From the NCBI RefSeq assembly GCF_900114495.1, contig NZ_FOZI01000001.1, forward strand, positions 639,469-703,468: DNA of 64,000 nucleotides, read 5' to 3'. This DNA comes from Dyella sp. OK004 (GTDB taxonomy: Bacteria; Pseudomonadota; Gammaproteobacteria; Xanthomonadales; Rhodanobacteraceae). The translations under genes were made by a program, and so were the position numbers. Every line of letters starts with the position of its first letter. The stretch's first letter is position 1. Of the stretch, positions 16,432 to 25,762 are shown in pieces. Below the pieces are notes generated by a model, which saw only the letters and a list, made by a program, of their open reading frames with translations, was not told where the DNA came from and did not search any database.

Positions 16432-17277
16432 CTAGGGTTCGAGCAACAACTGCATGCGTTCCAGATTGGCGATCAACTGCGCGTGGCGCTGTTCGTCGCC
16501 CTCGCACAACTGGATAAAGATGCCATCGAGCAACTGCTGCAGGGCGGACTGATACAGCAGCGACTGGATATACGGTCGATCATCGTGCGCTGACACCAGC
16601 AACGCGATGTTAGCCAGCGCACGCAGAGGATTCGAGGTATGCCGCGTTACCGTGAGCAGACGGCCGCCCTGTTCGCGAAAGAAGCGCCCCACCTTGCACA
16701 GCGCCGGATGGTTGCCGTGCTCGGAGAACACCAGCAGCACATCCCCTGCGCCGGCTCCGGAAATACTCACCGTCATACGCGTGATGTCGAAGCTCTGCAC
16801 GGTAGTCATGCCCAGCATCGAGAGCTTCAGGGCAAAGCCGCGCGCATAGATGTCGTCTTCACCCACACCGATCACGAAGACCTTGCCGGCGTCAGCGAGC
16901 GCACCCAGCACCGCCTGCAACGTTTCCGGCGGATTGATCAGCCGGGTTGCCTCCTCCGCTTCCGACTTGCGCCGCCACAGGCTGCTCGCCTGTGCGGCGG
17001 CGTCATCGGCAACGTGACGCGACACCACCGCCGCATCGCCGTTATCCGCGCGGGCAATCGCTTCGCCCACCGAGTACTTCAGATCCGGGTAGCCCTTGAA
17101 GCCGAGCTTCTGAGTGAACTTGACCACGCTGGACTGGCTGATGCCCAGCGCGTTGGCCAGCTGCTGCGAGGAGTAGTCGCGCAGCAACTGCGCATTCTCC
17201 AGGATGAAATCGGCGATGCGCCGCTCCACCGCCGACATCTGGTCGCGTTCGGAACGGATTTTCACCAGAGCAGACAT
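16432..17277 (-). CDS. RpiR/MurR-family transcriptional regulator
   Basis: A 281-residue regulator with an N-terminal RpiR helix-turn-helix (residues about 1-78; 'YSSQQLANALGISQSSVVKF' then 'TQKLGFKGYPDLKYSVGEAI') and a C-terminal SIS sugar-isomerase domain (about 115-250; 'VFVIGVGEDDIYARGFALKL' and 'GDVLLVFSEHGNHPALCKVG'). RpiR proteins sense phosphosugars through the SIS domain; MurR responds to MurNAc-6-phosphate. That fits a murein-peptide operon, but the effector here is unknown. The ATG follows the epimerase TAG by two bases. A 15-base inverted repeat between the two divergent operons (21047-21061) is a candidate operator. Confidence 0.88.
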   Translation of the reverse strand: MSALVKIRSERDQMSAVERRIADFILENAQLLRDYSSQQLANALGISQSSVVKFTQKLGFKGYPDLKYSVGEAIARADNGDAAVVSRHVADDAAAQASSLWRRKSEAEEATRLINPPETLQAVLGALADAGKVFVIGVGEDDIYARGFALKLSMLGMTTVQSFDITRMTVSISGAGAGDVLLVFSEHGNHPALCKVGRFFREQGGRLLTVTRHTSNPLRALANIALLVSAHDDRPYIQSLLYQSALQQLLDGIFIQLCEGDEQRHAQLIANLERMQLLLEP

Positions 17278-17279
17278 AA

Positions 17280-18371
17280 CTAGATCTTTTCCAAGCCACG
17301 AATCTCGCGGATGCCCAGTCCCGGCGCATCGCTCACCGAGATCTCCGATTCGTTGAAGTTCACCCCGCCATCTACCGGGTTGTACTGGCACAGCGAGGGG
17401 CCATCCAGATCCACCTTGGTGATCACGTCGGCCTTGGCTACCGCCAGGTGCACCGCCGCCGCCACGCTGATGCTGCTTTCCAGCATGCAGCCGATCATGC
17501 ATTCGATACCGTGCATGCCGGCGATGTCGGCGATGCGCACCGCATTGGAAATGCCACCGGTCTTCATCAGCTTGATATTGATGATGTCGGCCGCGCGCAG
17601 GCGGATCAGTTCGATCACCTCCATCGGTCCGAACACGCTCTCATCGGCCATCACCGGCGTATGCACGCGCTCAGTGACGTAGCGCATGCCTTCAAGGTCG
17701 CGCGCCTTCACCGGCTGCTCAACCAGTTCCAGCTTCACGCCGGCATCTTCCAGCGTCTGCAAGGCATACACCGCCTGCTTGGCGGTCCAGCCCTGATTGG
17801 CGTCCAGGCGCAGCAGCGCACGGTCTTCCACCGCCGCATAGATCGCTTTGACCCGCTCGATGTCGACGCCGATGTCCTTGCCCACCTTGATCTTCAGCGA
17901 CTCGAAACCGCGATCCACCGCGCTGATCGAATCGGCCACCATCTTGTCGATGTAGTCCACGCTGATGGTGATGTCGGTGGTGATCACCGGGTCGCCGCCG
18001 CCCAGCAGTTTGTACAGCGGTGCCTGGTAGAGCTGGCCCCACAGGTCATAAACAGCGATCTCCACCGCCGCCTTGGCGCTAGAGTTCTTCTCCATCGAGC
18101 CCTGGATCAGCTGGGTGATGCGATTGAGATTGGCGATGTCCTGGCCGATCACGCGCGGCGAGATGTAGTGGCGGATGGCGTCGACGATGGAACCGTGCGT
18201 ATCGCCGGTGATCACCGCCGTGGCCGGCGCCTCGCCATAGCCGATGTGACCGCAGTCGGTATGCACCATGACGATGATGTCTTCGACCCGGTCAACCGTG
18301 CGCAGCGCGGTCTTGAAGGGTGTCTTCAGCGGCACCCGCAGCATGCCGAACTGGATATCGGTAATTTTCAT
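17280..18371 (-). CDS. Dipeptide epimerase, L-Ala-D/L-Glu type
   Basis: A 363-residue enolase-superfamily enzyme of the muconate-lactonizing subgroup. The catalytic lysines are in 'FESLKIKVGKD' (KxK) and 'IINIKLMKTGG'; metal ligands are in 'LRLDANQGW', 'VEQPVKA' and 'MADESVFG'. The C-terminal 'ITKVDLDGPSL' carries the Asp-x-Asp pair that, in L-Ala-D/L-Glu epimerases such as YcjG and YkfB, holds the dipeptide amino group. These enzymes convert L-Ala-D-Glu from murein to L-Ala-L-Glu so that ordinary peptidases can cut it. Neighbouring NlpC/P60 and transporter genes match the ykf-type recycling context. Confidence 0.9.
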   Translation of the reverse strand: MKITDIQFGMLRVPLKTPFKTALRTVDRVEDIIVMVHTDCGHIGYGEAPATAVITGDTHGSIVDAIRHYISPRVIGQDIANLNRITQLIQGSMEKNSSAKAAVEIAVYDLWGQLYQAPLYKLLGGGDPVITTDITISVDYIDKMVADSISAVDRGFESLKIKVGKDIGVDIERVKAIYAAVEDRALLRLDANQGWTAKQAVYALQTLEDAGVKLELVEQPVKARDLEGMRYVTERVHTPVMADESVFGPMEVIELIRLRAADIINIKLMKTGGISNAVRIADIAGMHGIECMIGCMLESSISVAAAVHLAVAKADVITKVDLDGPSLCQYNPVDGGVNFNESEISVSDAPGLGIREIRGLEKI

Positions 18372-18396
18372 GAGGTCCGTCTGGCTGATTGTCTGG

Positions 18397-19824
18397 TCAG
18401 TTTTTTTGCGGTTCTGCATGCGCCTGACGGATGCGCACAATGCTGGTCATGCGATCGATATACGACTGCGTGCCGTTGAACATCAGCGGCCGCAGCGGCG
18501 TCACCGATACCGCATTGAGTTTGACCCGCCGCATGGCGCCACCGCTCTCGCGATAGCTGATACCGGTGGTGTCGTGAATCACATAGGGTTCGCCGTCGAT
18601 GCGGCCGATCATCATCATCACGTGACCGGGGATGTAGATCAGGTCGCCCACCTCCAGCGCATCGATGGCGCGCTCGCGCTTTGCATGATCGTCGGCCGCC
18701 GTTAACAACGTGTGGTCGAGCGCGGGACTCACGCCCTGTCCACTGGTATTGCGCGGCATCTGCACACCCATGCTGCGATACACGTCGGAGGTGAAACCGC
18801 TGCAATCGCGCGCGTCGTAGGCATGGCCCCAGCCGTAACGCTCGCCCAGGAACTTGAAGGCCTGGCGAATGATGTTGGCACGCGTCAGCGGCAGATAGTC
18901 CGGCGCGGTGTCGGTGTTGTGCTGGAGCAGCGCCGGCGTGAATGCCAACGTGCCGTCCTCCGCGCGCAACGGCAGTTCGACCGGATACGAGGTGTAGCCG
19001 GACTGGCCATTGACCGGCTGGTCCGGTGCCAGCCCCGTCGCCAGCGGCAGGCGCACGCCCATGTCCAGTTGCAGCTGTGAAACCCCGGACTGCTCGCGGG
19101 TGAACACGGTGCGCTCGGTGGCGCCGGTGATCACGCGGTAAGGCGCCTTGTCGACATAGCCGAGCACCTGCGCCGCCGTACCCTCGGCCACATCCTCGCG
19201 CGCCATCCATGCGGCGTAGCGCGGACTCACCACAAATAGCCACTGGCCGTCCTGGCTGGTATGCGCAATCACTATCGGCGTGCCGGGGAATTCCGCACTT
19301 TCCTGAAAGCGGTCAATATCGGTATCACCCTTGCTGCTAAACACGCGCAGCGCCGTGGGAAAGGCACGCAGATCGGCGCGACGCACCACCATGCCGTAGC
19401 GCGTGGCCTGCTGCTTGGGGACGCGATCCAGGGCAAGGTCCGCGCTCAGTGCATCGAGCGTGGCCGCCGGCACTGGCTTGCCATCCACATCAAACAGCGA
19501 CCCCTTGGGGCGCCTGGAAATCCCGTTGATCCATGCCAACACCTGCGCCTGGTCCAGCGTGGCCGGCAGCGCATGCAGGTCGTGCATGGTGGGATCAATT
19601 TTCAGCAGCTTCGCGTTCTGTGCCGCAATGGCATCGGCGCTCAACACGATGGCATCCGGCTGGGACGCCTTGCGTACCCAGAACTCCGGATCAAGCTGCT
19701 GCTGTGTCACACCGATCACTCCCGAGGGCGGCACCGGCAGCGTAGCGTTTGCTTCGCGTGCATGCAGCGCGCCGGCTTCCAGCAACAGGACAAAGGCGAT
19801 CGCGGCGGCAAGTGGATAGCGCAT
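18397..19824 (-). CDS. Secreted SH3/NlpC-P60 peptidase (YkfC-like)
   Basis: A 475-residue protein with a signal peptide (residues 1-22, MRYPLAAAIAFVLLLEAGAL). The middle (about 140-320) fits bacterial SH3 domains. The C-terminal NlpC/P60 domain has Cys341 in 'DARDCSGFTSDVYRSMG', His401 in 'IPGHVMMMIGRI' and His417 in 'PYVIHDTTG'. This architecture is that of YkfC/dipeptidyl-peptidase VI, which cleaves the gamma-D-Glu-diaminopimelate (or Lys) bond of tripeptides that have a free L-Ala, releasing L-Ala-D-Glu. The next gene encodes the epimerase that takes this product, strongly supporting the assignment. Confidence 0.88.
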   Translation of the reverse strand: MRYPLAAAIAFVLLLEAGALHAREANATLPVPPSGVIGVTQQQLDPEFWVRKASQPDAIVLSADAIAAQNAKLLKIDPTMHDLHALPATLDQAQVLAWINGISRRPKGSLFDVDGKPVPAATLDALSADLALDRVPKQQATRYGMVVRRADLRAFPTALRVFSSKGDTDIDRFQESAEFPGTPIVIAHTSQDGQWLFVVSPRYAAWMAREDVAEGTAAQVLGYVDKAPYRVITGATERTVFTREQSGVSQLQLDMGVRLPLATGLAPDQPVNGQSGYTSYPVELPLRAEDGTLAFTPALLQHNTDTAPDYLPLTRANIIRQAFKFLGERYGWGHAYDARDCSGFTSDVYRSMGVQMPRNTSGQGVSPALDHTLLTAADDHAKRERAIDALEVGDLIYIPGHVMMMIGRIDGEPYVIHDTTGISYRESGGAMRRVKLNAVSVTPLRPLMFNGTQSYIDRMTSIVRIRQAHAEPQKN

Positions 19825-19850
19825 GGTTCGGTTTCCAGACAAGAGCAGGC

Positions 19851-21002
19851 TCAAGGCAACGCCAGCCGCGACAGCACCGACGCCACCACCAGACCGAAGC
19901 CGGTGCCGAGGATATAGCCCAGCAGCGCCAGCAAAATGCCCACTGGCACCAGCGAGCGCGAATACGTCGCGGCCAGCACCGGCGTCGCCGCCACGCCGCC
20001 GATATGCGCCAGCGAGGAGATGCCGCACAGATACAGGTCGAAGCGGAACAGCCGCGCGAACATCACCAGCAGCACCGCATGGATAGCGATGATGCAGACG
20101 CCGCACATCAGGTACACCGGCGCCGAGGCGATGCCCTCGAAATTGCTTTGCGAAGCAAGCACCGCCACCACGCTGATCAACAGCGTGCTGGAAATCTTGC
20201 TCGCCCCCGGGAAACGCGCCAGCGGCGTGTGCGCTGCGATGAGGCCCGCCGCCGTGGCAAGCAGGATTGACCAAGTGGACGCGCTCACCATGCTCGACGT
20301 CGGCAGTAGTTCACCCAGCCAGCTGGAACCCGCCGCGATCAGCAAGGCCATGCCTAGCCATAGCAGCACGGTGTCCGGCGTAGTCGGACCGGTGTTTGGC
20401 GTTTCGGCGACATCCAGATCGCCACTCGACTTTGCGCGCGTCCATCGATTGAAGGCCGGTGCCATTTTCGCCACCGAGAACAGCACCACCACCCACATCG
20501 AGTAGCACAGCGCATCGGTAAGCAGGCTCATCGCCAAGTGTGTGTCCGACATGCCGATCGCCTGCTTCACCGCGATCATGTTGGCGGTGCCGCCTACCCA
20601 GCTGCCGCTGAGCGCGGCCAGCGGATGCCAGGCATCGCCGGGCAACCAGCGCCGGAACATTAGATAGGTAGTGATAAAGGCCACGAACAGGCTGATCGAG
20701 GTGCAGGCGAATACGCCGAGCACGCGCGGCCCGAGCCGGAAGATCGCGCGCAGATCGCAATTGATCATCAGCAGAAACAACAGCGCCGGCACCAATCGCG
20801 TCACCAGGGTGGACTGCGCGCCCTGGATCTCGGCGTTGTTCTGCCACAGCCCGGTGACAGCCAGGGCGGTGACCAGCAGGTAGGTCAGCACGATCGGCGG
20901 CAGCACATTGAAGATGCGCCAGCCGAAGCGCCGCTCGATCGCGGGAAACAGCCCAGCGGCCAACAACATCACTGCCAGGTAAGGCCAGACCGTGTGGATC
21001 AT
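19851..21002 (-). CDS. DUF819 (YjcL-like) membrane transporter
   Basis: A 383-residue integral membrane protein with about ten to eleven transmembrane helices and no soluble domain. The conserved 'LAALSGSWVGGTANMIAVKQ' and 'HIGGVAATPVLAATY' segments form the paired-repeat signature of DUF819, a family of unproved function that resembles gluconate/glutamate-type carriers. A GAGGGGG stretch four bases before the ATG at 21002 is a strong ribosome site. As first gene of an operon with a murein tripeptide peptidase and dipeptide epimerase, it is a good candidate permease for a murein peptide or a product of its breakdown. The substrate is inferred only from context. Confidence 0.83.
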   Translation of the reverse strand: MIHTVWPYLAVMLLAAGLFPAIERRFGWRIFNVLPPIVLTYLLVTALAVTGLWQNNAEIQGAQSTLVTRLVPALLFLLMINCDLRAIFRLGPRVLGVFACTSISLFVAFITTYLMFRRWLPGDAWHPLAALSGSWVGGTANMIAVKQAIGMSDTHLAMSLLTDALCYSMWVVVLFSVAKMAPAFNRWTRAKSSGDLDVAETPNTGPTTPDTVLLWLGMALLIAAGSSWLGELLPTSSMVSASTWSILLATAAGLIAAHTPLARFPGASKISSTLLISVVAVLASQSNFEGIASAPVYLMCGVCIIAIHAVLLVMFARLFRFDLYLCGISSLAHIGGVAATPVLAATYSRSLVPVGILLALLGYILGTGFGLVVASVLSRLALP

Positions 21003-21046
21003 TGCACCCCCTCAGTGGCTCTGCGCCGGCGCCGATCCGTCCCCAC

Positions 21047-21117
21047 GGAATAGCTAATTCCTGCAAAGCTCAATTGAAGCATAAATTATTGACCGCGGAT
21101 TGCAAGCGTGCTACACA
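21047..21117. promoter_or_regulatory. Divergent promoter region with candidate operator
   Basis: This is the shared control region of the two murein-peptide operons. Facing right, TTGACC (21089-21094) and TACACA (21112-21117) are spaced by 17 bases, a strong sigma-70 promoter for the transglutaminase-TonB receptor operon. An inverted repeat GGAAT-AGCTA-ATTCC (21047-21061) lies on the side facing the DUF819 gene and overlaps its likely promoter (TTGAGC...TATTCC on the minus strand, 15-base spacing). It is a candidate site for the RpiR-type regulator encoded at 16432-17277. Confidence 0.45.
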
Positions 21118-21152
21118 GCGATTTCGGCGATTTCTTGCGGGGAGTTTTCGCG

Positions 21153-22658
21153 GTGATCACGGCTCGCTCCAAACGACGCACCATGACAGGGCGACGCCTT
21201 CGCGTCACGGCCTTTGCGCTCGCACTGTCGCTGGCGGGCCAGCTCGCCGCGCAGACCGTACCGGCCTCGCTCGACCACACCATCACGCAGATCGATGCCG
21301 GCCAGTTCAAGGCCGCCGAAGAGGACATCAGCCGCGCGCTGGAACAACCCGGCCTGTCGCCGCAGACGCGCGATGCCTGGCTGTTCCAGCGCGAGCGTAT
21401 GCGTCGCATCCTGCTCGACTTCACCCTCGACGCCGACGCCGTCAAGGCGCGCGTGCGCAAACAGATTCCGGACCTCAGCGACGCGGAGTTCGCACGCTGG
21501 AATGCGGCCGACCTGTTCGAGCATCAGGTGATCGATGGCAAGACGCTCTACTTCAAGCGCTCGCCCGGCAACCTGTTCCGCCTCAGCCCTGAAGCCGTAA
21601 AGCGGCGCAAGGATCAGACGCCGATCACCGACGGCCCGATGGAAACGCTCAATGCGTATCATCGGCAGGTGCGCGAGGCGGCGCTGGCCGAACATCGCAG
21701 CAGTGTGCTGCCGCATCGCGTGCGCATGACCCAGACCGTCACGGTCGATGCCGACGCCGTCCCGGCCGGCGAAGCCGTACGCGCATGGATTCCGTATCCT
21801 CGCGAGCTACCCGGTCAGCAGGACGACATCCGCTACATCGCCAGTGCACCCGCGAAGCATGACATCGCACCCGCGTCGGCCATGCAGCGCACCGTCTATC
21901 TGGAGCAGCCGGCCAAGGCCGGACAGAAGACGGTGTTCTCCGTTACCTACGAGCTCACCCTTTCCGCGCAGTACCACGTGATCGATGCGGACAAAGTGGT
22001 CGCGCCGCACATCTCGCCGGAACTGGCGCCCTACCTCGCCGAACGCGCGCCGCACGTAGTGTTCACCGATGCCATGCGTGCGTTCTCGCGCAAAGTCGTG
22101 GGCGATGAAAAGAATCCCTATCGCATCACGCAGAAACTGTTCGCCGCGGTGGACCAGATCCCGTGGGCCGGCGCGCGCGAGTACTCCACCATCTCCAATA
22201 TCAGCGACTACACCCTGCACGCCGGCCATGGCGATTGCGGGCAACAGACGCTGCTGCTGATCACCCTGCTACGCCTCAACGGCATTCCGGCGCGCTGGCA
22301 GTCGGGCATGGTCTTCGCGGAAAACGGCTACAGCAATATCCACGACTGGGGCCAGGTCTATCTCGCGCCCTACGGCTGGGTGCCGATCGACGTCACCACC
22401 GGCCAGCTGCATCCCACGCAGCCGGCCGATGCGCCGCTGCAATGGTTCTACGTGGGAGGCCTCGACGCATGGCGCATCGCTTTCAACAGCGACTACGGCC
22501 AGTCCTTCGTGCCGCCCAAGCAGCACTTCCGCTCCGACAACGTCGACTCGCAACGCGGCGAGGTCGAGTGGAAGGGCGGCAACCTGTACTTCAACCAGTG
22601 GGATTACAGCTTCAAATGGGATGTTTTGCCGGCTGCACAGGGGCGCAGCGGCGGGTAG
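21153..22658 (+). CDS. Secreted transglutaminase-like protein
   Basis: A 501-residue protein with an N-terminal signal (ending near LAAQ). The C-terminal half is a transglutaminase-like cysteine peptidase fold with the triad Cys362 ('GHGDCGQQTLLLITLLRL'), His397 ('NIHDWGQVYL') and Asp413 ('WVPIDVTTG'). Bacterial proteins of this type are usually proteases or peptidases rather than crosslinkers. A GTG at 21153 with GGGGAG eight bases upstream was chosen; an ATG at 21183 is the alternative. First gene of the plus-strand operon and 48 bases before a TonB receptor, it may trim peptides in the periplasm before or after import. Confidence 0.82.
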   Translation: MITARSKRRTMTGRRLRVTAFALALSLAGQLAAQTVPASLDHTITQIDAGQFKAAEEDISRALEQPGLSPQTRDAWLFQRERMRRILLDFTLDADAVKARVRKQIPDLSDAEFARWNAADLFEHQVIDGKTLYFKRSPGNLFRLSPEAVKRRKDQTPITDGPMETLNAYHRQVREAALAEHRSSVLPHRVRMTQTVTVDADAVPAGEAVRAWIPYPRELPGQQDDIRYIASAPAKHDIAPASAMQRTVYLEQPAKAGQKTVFSVTYELTLSAQYHVIDADKVVAPHISPELAPYLAERAPHVVFTDAMRAFSRKVVGDEKNPYRITQKLFAAVDQIPWAGAREYSTISNISDYTLHAGHGDCGQQTLLLITLLRLNGIPARWQSGMVFAENGYSNIHDWGQVYLAPYGWVPIDVTTGQLHPTQPADAPLQWFYVGGLDAWRIAFNSDYGQSFVPPKQHFRSDNVDSQRGEVEWKGGNLYFNQWDYSFKWDVLPAAQGRSGG

Positions 22659-22706
22659 GGATTTCTACAACACACGCATCGACAGCATCGTCGGGGAGAC
22701 GGGGAG

Positions 22707-25700
22707 ATGGGGGAGATGAGCAGCCGCGTATGGCGCAAGAGTGCGCTTTGTTTGGCTATGGGGTTGGCCCTGGCTTCGCTAGCGCCGATGGCGCAGGCGG
22801 CCAATAACGACGGTACGGTGGTCGGCCGCACCCAGGCGGGTGCCGCGGTGACCATCCGCGACCCGGCCACCGGTTTCACACGCACGGTCACCGCCGACGA
22901 GAAAGGCAACTACCGCATTCCGTTCCTGCCGGTAGGCAAGTACGTGCTGGAGAGCCGCAAGGACGGCAAGCTCACCACGCAGCCTGCGGATATCACCGTG
23001 ACCTTGGGCAATGCCACCACGGTGAACCTCGGCGTGAAGGATCTGGAAGGCGTCAGCGTCACTGCCACCAGCGTGATCACCGCGGTGGATGTGAGCTCTA
23101 CCGAATCGGCTACCAATATCAGCCGCGAGGAACTGCGCCGCCTGCCGGTGGATCAGAACATTGCATCGGTGGCGCTGCTGGCGCCCGGTGTCAACAAGGG
23201 TAACGCCTCATTCGGCGGCATCACTTTCGGCGGCTCGTCGATCGCCGAGAACGCGATCTACGTGAACGGCCTCAACGTCACCGACTTCTACAACCGCAAC
23301 GGCTACTCCGAAGCGCCGTTCGCGTTCTATCAGGAATTCCAGGTCAAGACCGGCGGCTACTCGGTGGAGTTCGGCCGCACGACCGGCGGCGTCATCAACG
23401 CCGTCGCGCGCTCCGGCACCAACGAGTTCAAGTACGGCGCGGAGTTCACGCTCGAACCCGGCGCGTGGCATTACCGGCCCAAGAACCGCTACGACGCCGA
23501 AGGCAATCGCTATCTTGCCTCCAGCGAAGACCGCGATGGGCTCATGAAGACCAACGTCTACGCCTCCGGCCCCATCGTGAAGGACAAGCTGTTCTTCTTC
23601 GCCATGTACGAGGCGCGCGGCAGCACCCCGCGCAACACCAGCGACGACGGCACGACGCTGACCAGCAACGGCGCCAAGACCGGCTTCTGGGGTACCACCA
23701 TCGACTGGCGCATCAATGACAGCAACCTGCTGTCGCTGATGGCCTTCTCCGACAAAAGCAAGAACACCGGCGACGTCTACAACTACGACTTCGGCTCGCG
23801 CACGATCGGCGACAAGACCAACCAGATCTTTTCCGATACCGGTGGCAAGAACTGGGCGCTGACCTATACCAACTACTTCACCGACGATCTATCGATGAAA
23901 CTGCTCTACGGCAGCAACAAGCGCGAGTCGTTCACCCGTTCGCTCAGCGACATCGAATGCAACCGGGTCGTCGCCGAAACCAAGGTCACCGACGCGGTGC
24001 CCGTGCCCGGCAACGCGCCACTGGGCTGCACCACCAACTCCACCGTGGAAAAGCGCAACGACACGCGCAAAGAGGCCCGCGCGGATTTCGAATGGAAGTT
24101 GGGCGACCATCTGCTGCGCTTCGGCTACGACCACGAGAAAGACACGTCGATCTACCAGCGCCACTACACCGGCCCCGGCGCCATCTACTACAACGTCTAT
24201 TTCGCCACGCCGGGCTCCACCATCAACAACACCGGCGGTGTACTGCCGCCCGGCTATACCGCCTATGTGCGCGCCCGCCGCTACGAGATCGCCGGCACCT
24301 TCGAGACAACCAACTCGGCCTACTACCTCGAAGACAACTGGCAGATCACCCCCACCCTGCTACTCAACGCCGGCATCCGCAACGACGGCTTCGACAACAA
24401 GGCGGCCAACGGCGCCAGCTATATCAAGATGAAGAACATGTGGGCGCCGCGCTTCGGCTTCTCGTGGGACATCAAGGGCGACGGCACCACCAAGCTGTTC
24501 GGCAACCTCGGCCGCTACTTCCTACCGGTGGCCAACGTGATCAACATCAAGCAGGCCGGCGGCCTGCTCGATGAGCGCACCTATTACGCGTTCGATGGCT
24601 GGCAGATCATGGACCGCAACGGCAACCAGTTCGCCGTGCCCAAGCTCGGCCCACAGCTCGGCGGTGTTGATACCTCGCAGGGCAACGGCAAGGTCGGCGA
24701 TTTCCGCTCGCAGGTGGCCCGCGACATGGATCAGGTCTACCAGGACGAAGCCATTCTCGGCTTCCAGCAGCTCCTCAGCCCCACTTGGTCATGGGGGGTG
24801 AAGGGAACCTATCGCCGCCTGCACAACGCCATCGACGACATGGAAATCAGCGCCACCGGCAAATGCGGCGGCGACGGCTATATCGGCTGGGTGATGGCCA
24901 ACCCAGGCAAGAAGATCACGGTATGGGGCGACACCAACTGCACCGGCAAGCGGGATGGCTGGGTCACCATCGACACCTCCAAGGAAGGCTGGGCGATGTA
25001 CGACGCCGACGGCAATTACCTCGGCCAACGCGGCTGGGTGAAACCCAAGCGCACCTATACCGCACTGGAGTTCCAGATCGACCGCGCATGGGACGCCAAG
25101 TGGGCGTTCAATGCCTCCTACACGCTGTCGTGGAACCGCGGCAATGCCGAAGGCCCGGTCAACTCCGACACCAACTTCGACGACACTGGCCGCACCGAGA
25201 ACTTCGATAATCCATGGGTCAACCTGGGCGGCAACGGCTACCTGCCGAACGACCATCGCCATCAGTTGAAGATGCGCGGCACTTACTCGCTGACGCCGCA
25301 TTGGCAACTGGGCGGTGACCTCACCGTACTGTCCGGCGGCCCCATCACGGGCTTCGGCGTAGGTAACCCTTACGATGCCACCAACTATCACAGCTACTAC
25401 ATCTGCGTGCAGAACTGCTCGTCGGATCGATCGGAAGACCGCGTCTACGAACGCTCACCGCGCGGCAAGTACGGCACCATGCCGTGGACCTACAACCTCG
25501 GCGCCAGCATCACCTACCTGATGCCGCTGGGCGACAAGGGTCAACTGCGCGCGAAGTTCGCCGTCTACAACCTGCTCAACCAGCAGCGCACGGTGGCGGT
25601 GGATCAGGATCTGCAGACCTCCATCGGCGATGGCACCAACTCCACTTTCCGCCAGCCGCTGCGCTTCCAGGCGCCGCGCTTCATGCAGCTGACGGTATCC

Positions 25701-25712
25701 GTAGATTTCTGA
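22707..25712 (+). CDS. TonB-dependent receptor, Oar-like, with carboxypeptidase-regulatory N-domain
   Basis: A 1001-residue outer-membrane receptor. Signal peptide ends near MAQA (residue about 31); residues about 38-115 form a carboxypeptidase-regulatory-like fold ('GAAVTIRDPATGFTRTVTAD'), then a plug domain ('RRLPVDQNIASVALLAPGVN', 'YVNGLNVTDFYNRNG', 'GRTTGGVINAV') and a large beta-barrel ending in 'RFMQLTVSVDF', with the terminal Phe needed for assembly. Oar-type receptors transport peptides or are linked to protease secretion in some bacteria. Next to murein-peptide enzymes, a peptide substrate is likely. Start at 22707 has GGGGAG eight bases upstream; 22716 is possible. Confidence 0.92.
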   Translation: MGEMSSRVWRKSALCLAMGLALASLAPMAQAANNDGTVVGRTQAGAAVTIRDPATGFTRTVTADEKGNYRIPFLPVGKYVLESRKDGKLTTQPADITVTLGNATTVNLGVKDLEGVSVTATSVITAVDVSSTESATNISREELRRLPVDQNIASVALLAPGVNKGNASFGGITFGGSSIAENAIYVNGLNVTDFYNRNGYSEAPFAFYQEFQVKTGGYSVEFGRTTGGVINAVARSGTNEFKYGAEFTLEPGAWHYRPKNRYDAEGNRYLASSEDRDGLMKTNVYASGPIVKDKLFFFAMYEARGSTPRNTSDDGTTLTSNGAKTGFWGTTIDWRINDSNLLSLMAFSDKSKNTGDVYNYDFGSRTIGDKTNQIFSDTGGKNWALTYTNYFTDDLSMKLLYGSNKRESFTRSLSDIECNRVVAETKVTDAVPVPGNAPLGCTTNSTVEKRNDTRKEARADFEWKLGDHLLRFGYDHEKDTSIYQRHYTGPGAIYYNVYFATPGSTINNTGGVLPPGYTAYVRARRYEIAGTFETTNSAYYLEDNWQITPTLLLNAGIRNDGFDNKAANGASYIKMKNMWAPRFGFSWDIKGDGTTKLFGNLGRYFLPVANVINIKQAGGLLDERTYYAFDGWQIMDRNGNQFAVPKLGPQLGGVDTSQGNGKVGDFRSQVARDMDQVYQDEAILGFQQLLSPTWSWGVKGTYRRLHNAIDDMEISATGKCGGDGYIGWVMANPGKKITVWGDTNCTGKRDGWVTIDTSKEGWAMYDADGNYLGQRGWVKPKRTYTALEFQIDRAWDAKWAFNASYTLSWNRGNAEGPVNSDTNFDDTGRTENFDNPWVNLGGNGYLPNDHRHQLKMRGTYSLTPHWQLGGDLTVLSGGPITGFGVGNPYDATNYHSYYICVQNCSSDRSEDRVYERSPRGKYGTMPWTYNLGASITYLMPLGDKGQLRAKFAVYNLLNQQRTVAVDQDLQTSIGDGTNSTFRQPLRFQAPRFMQLTVSVDF

Positions 25713-25725
25713 GTTACCTCCCCAC

Positions 25726-25756
25726 GGCGGCCCGCGTGTTGCGGGCCGCCTTCTTT
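25726..25756 (+). terminator. Hairpin terminator after the TonB receptor
   Basis: GGCGGCCCGC-GTGTT-GCGGGCCGCC (25726-25750) followed by TTCTTTT. It lies between the receptor and the decarboxylase in an otherwise tight operon, so it probably lowers rather than stops downstream transcription. Confidence 0.7.
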
Positions 25757-25762
25757 TAGGCC

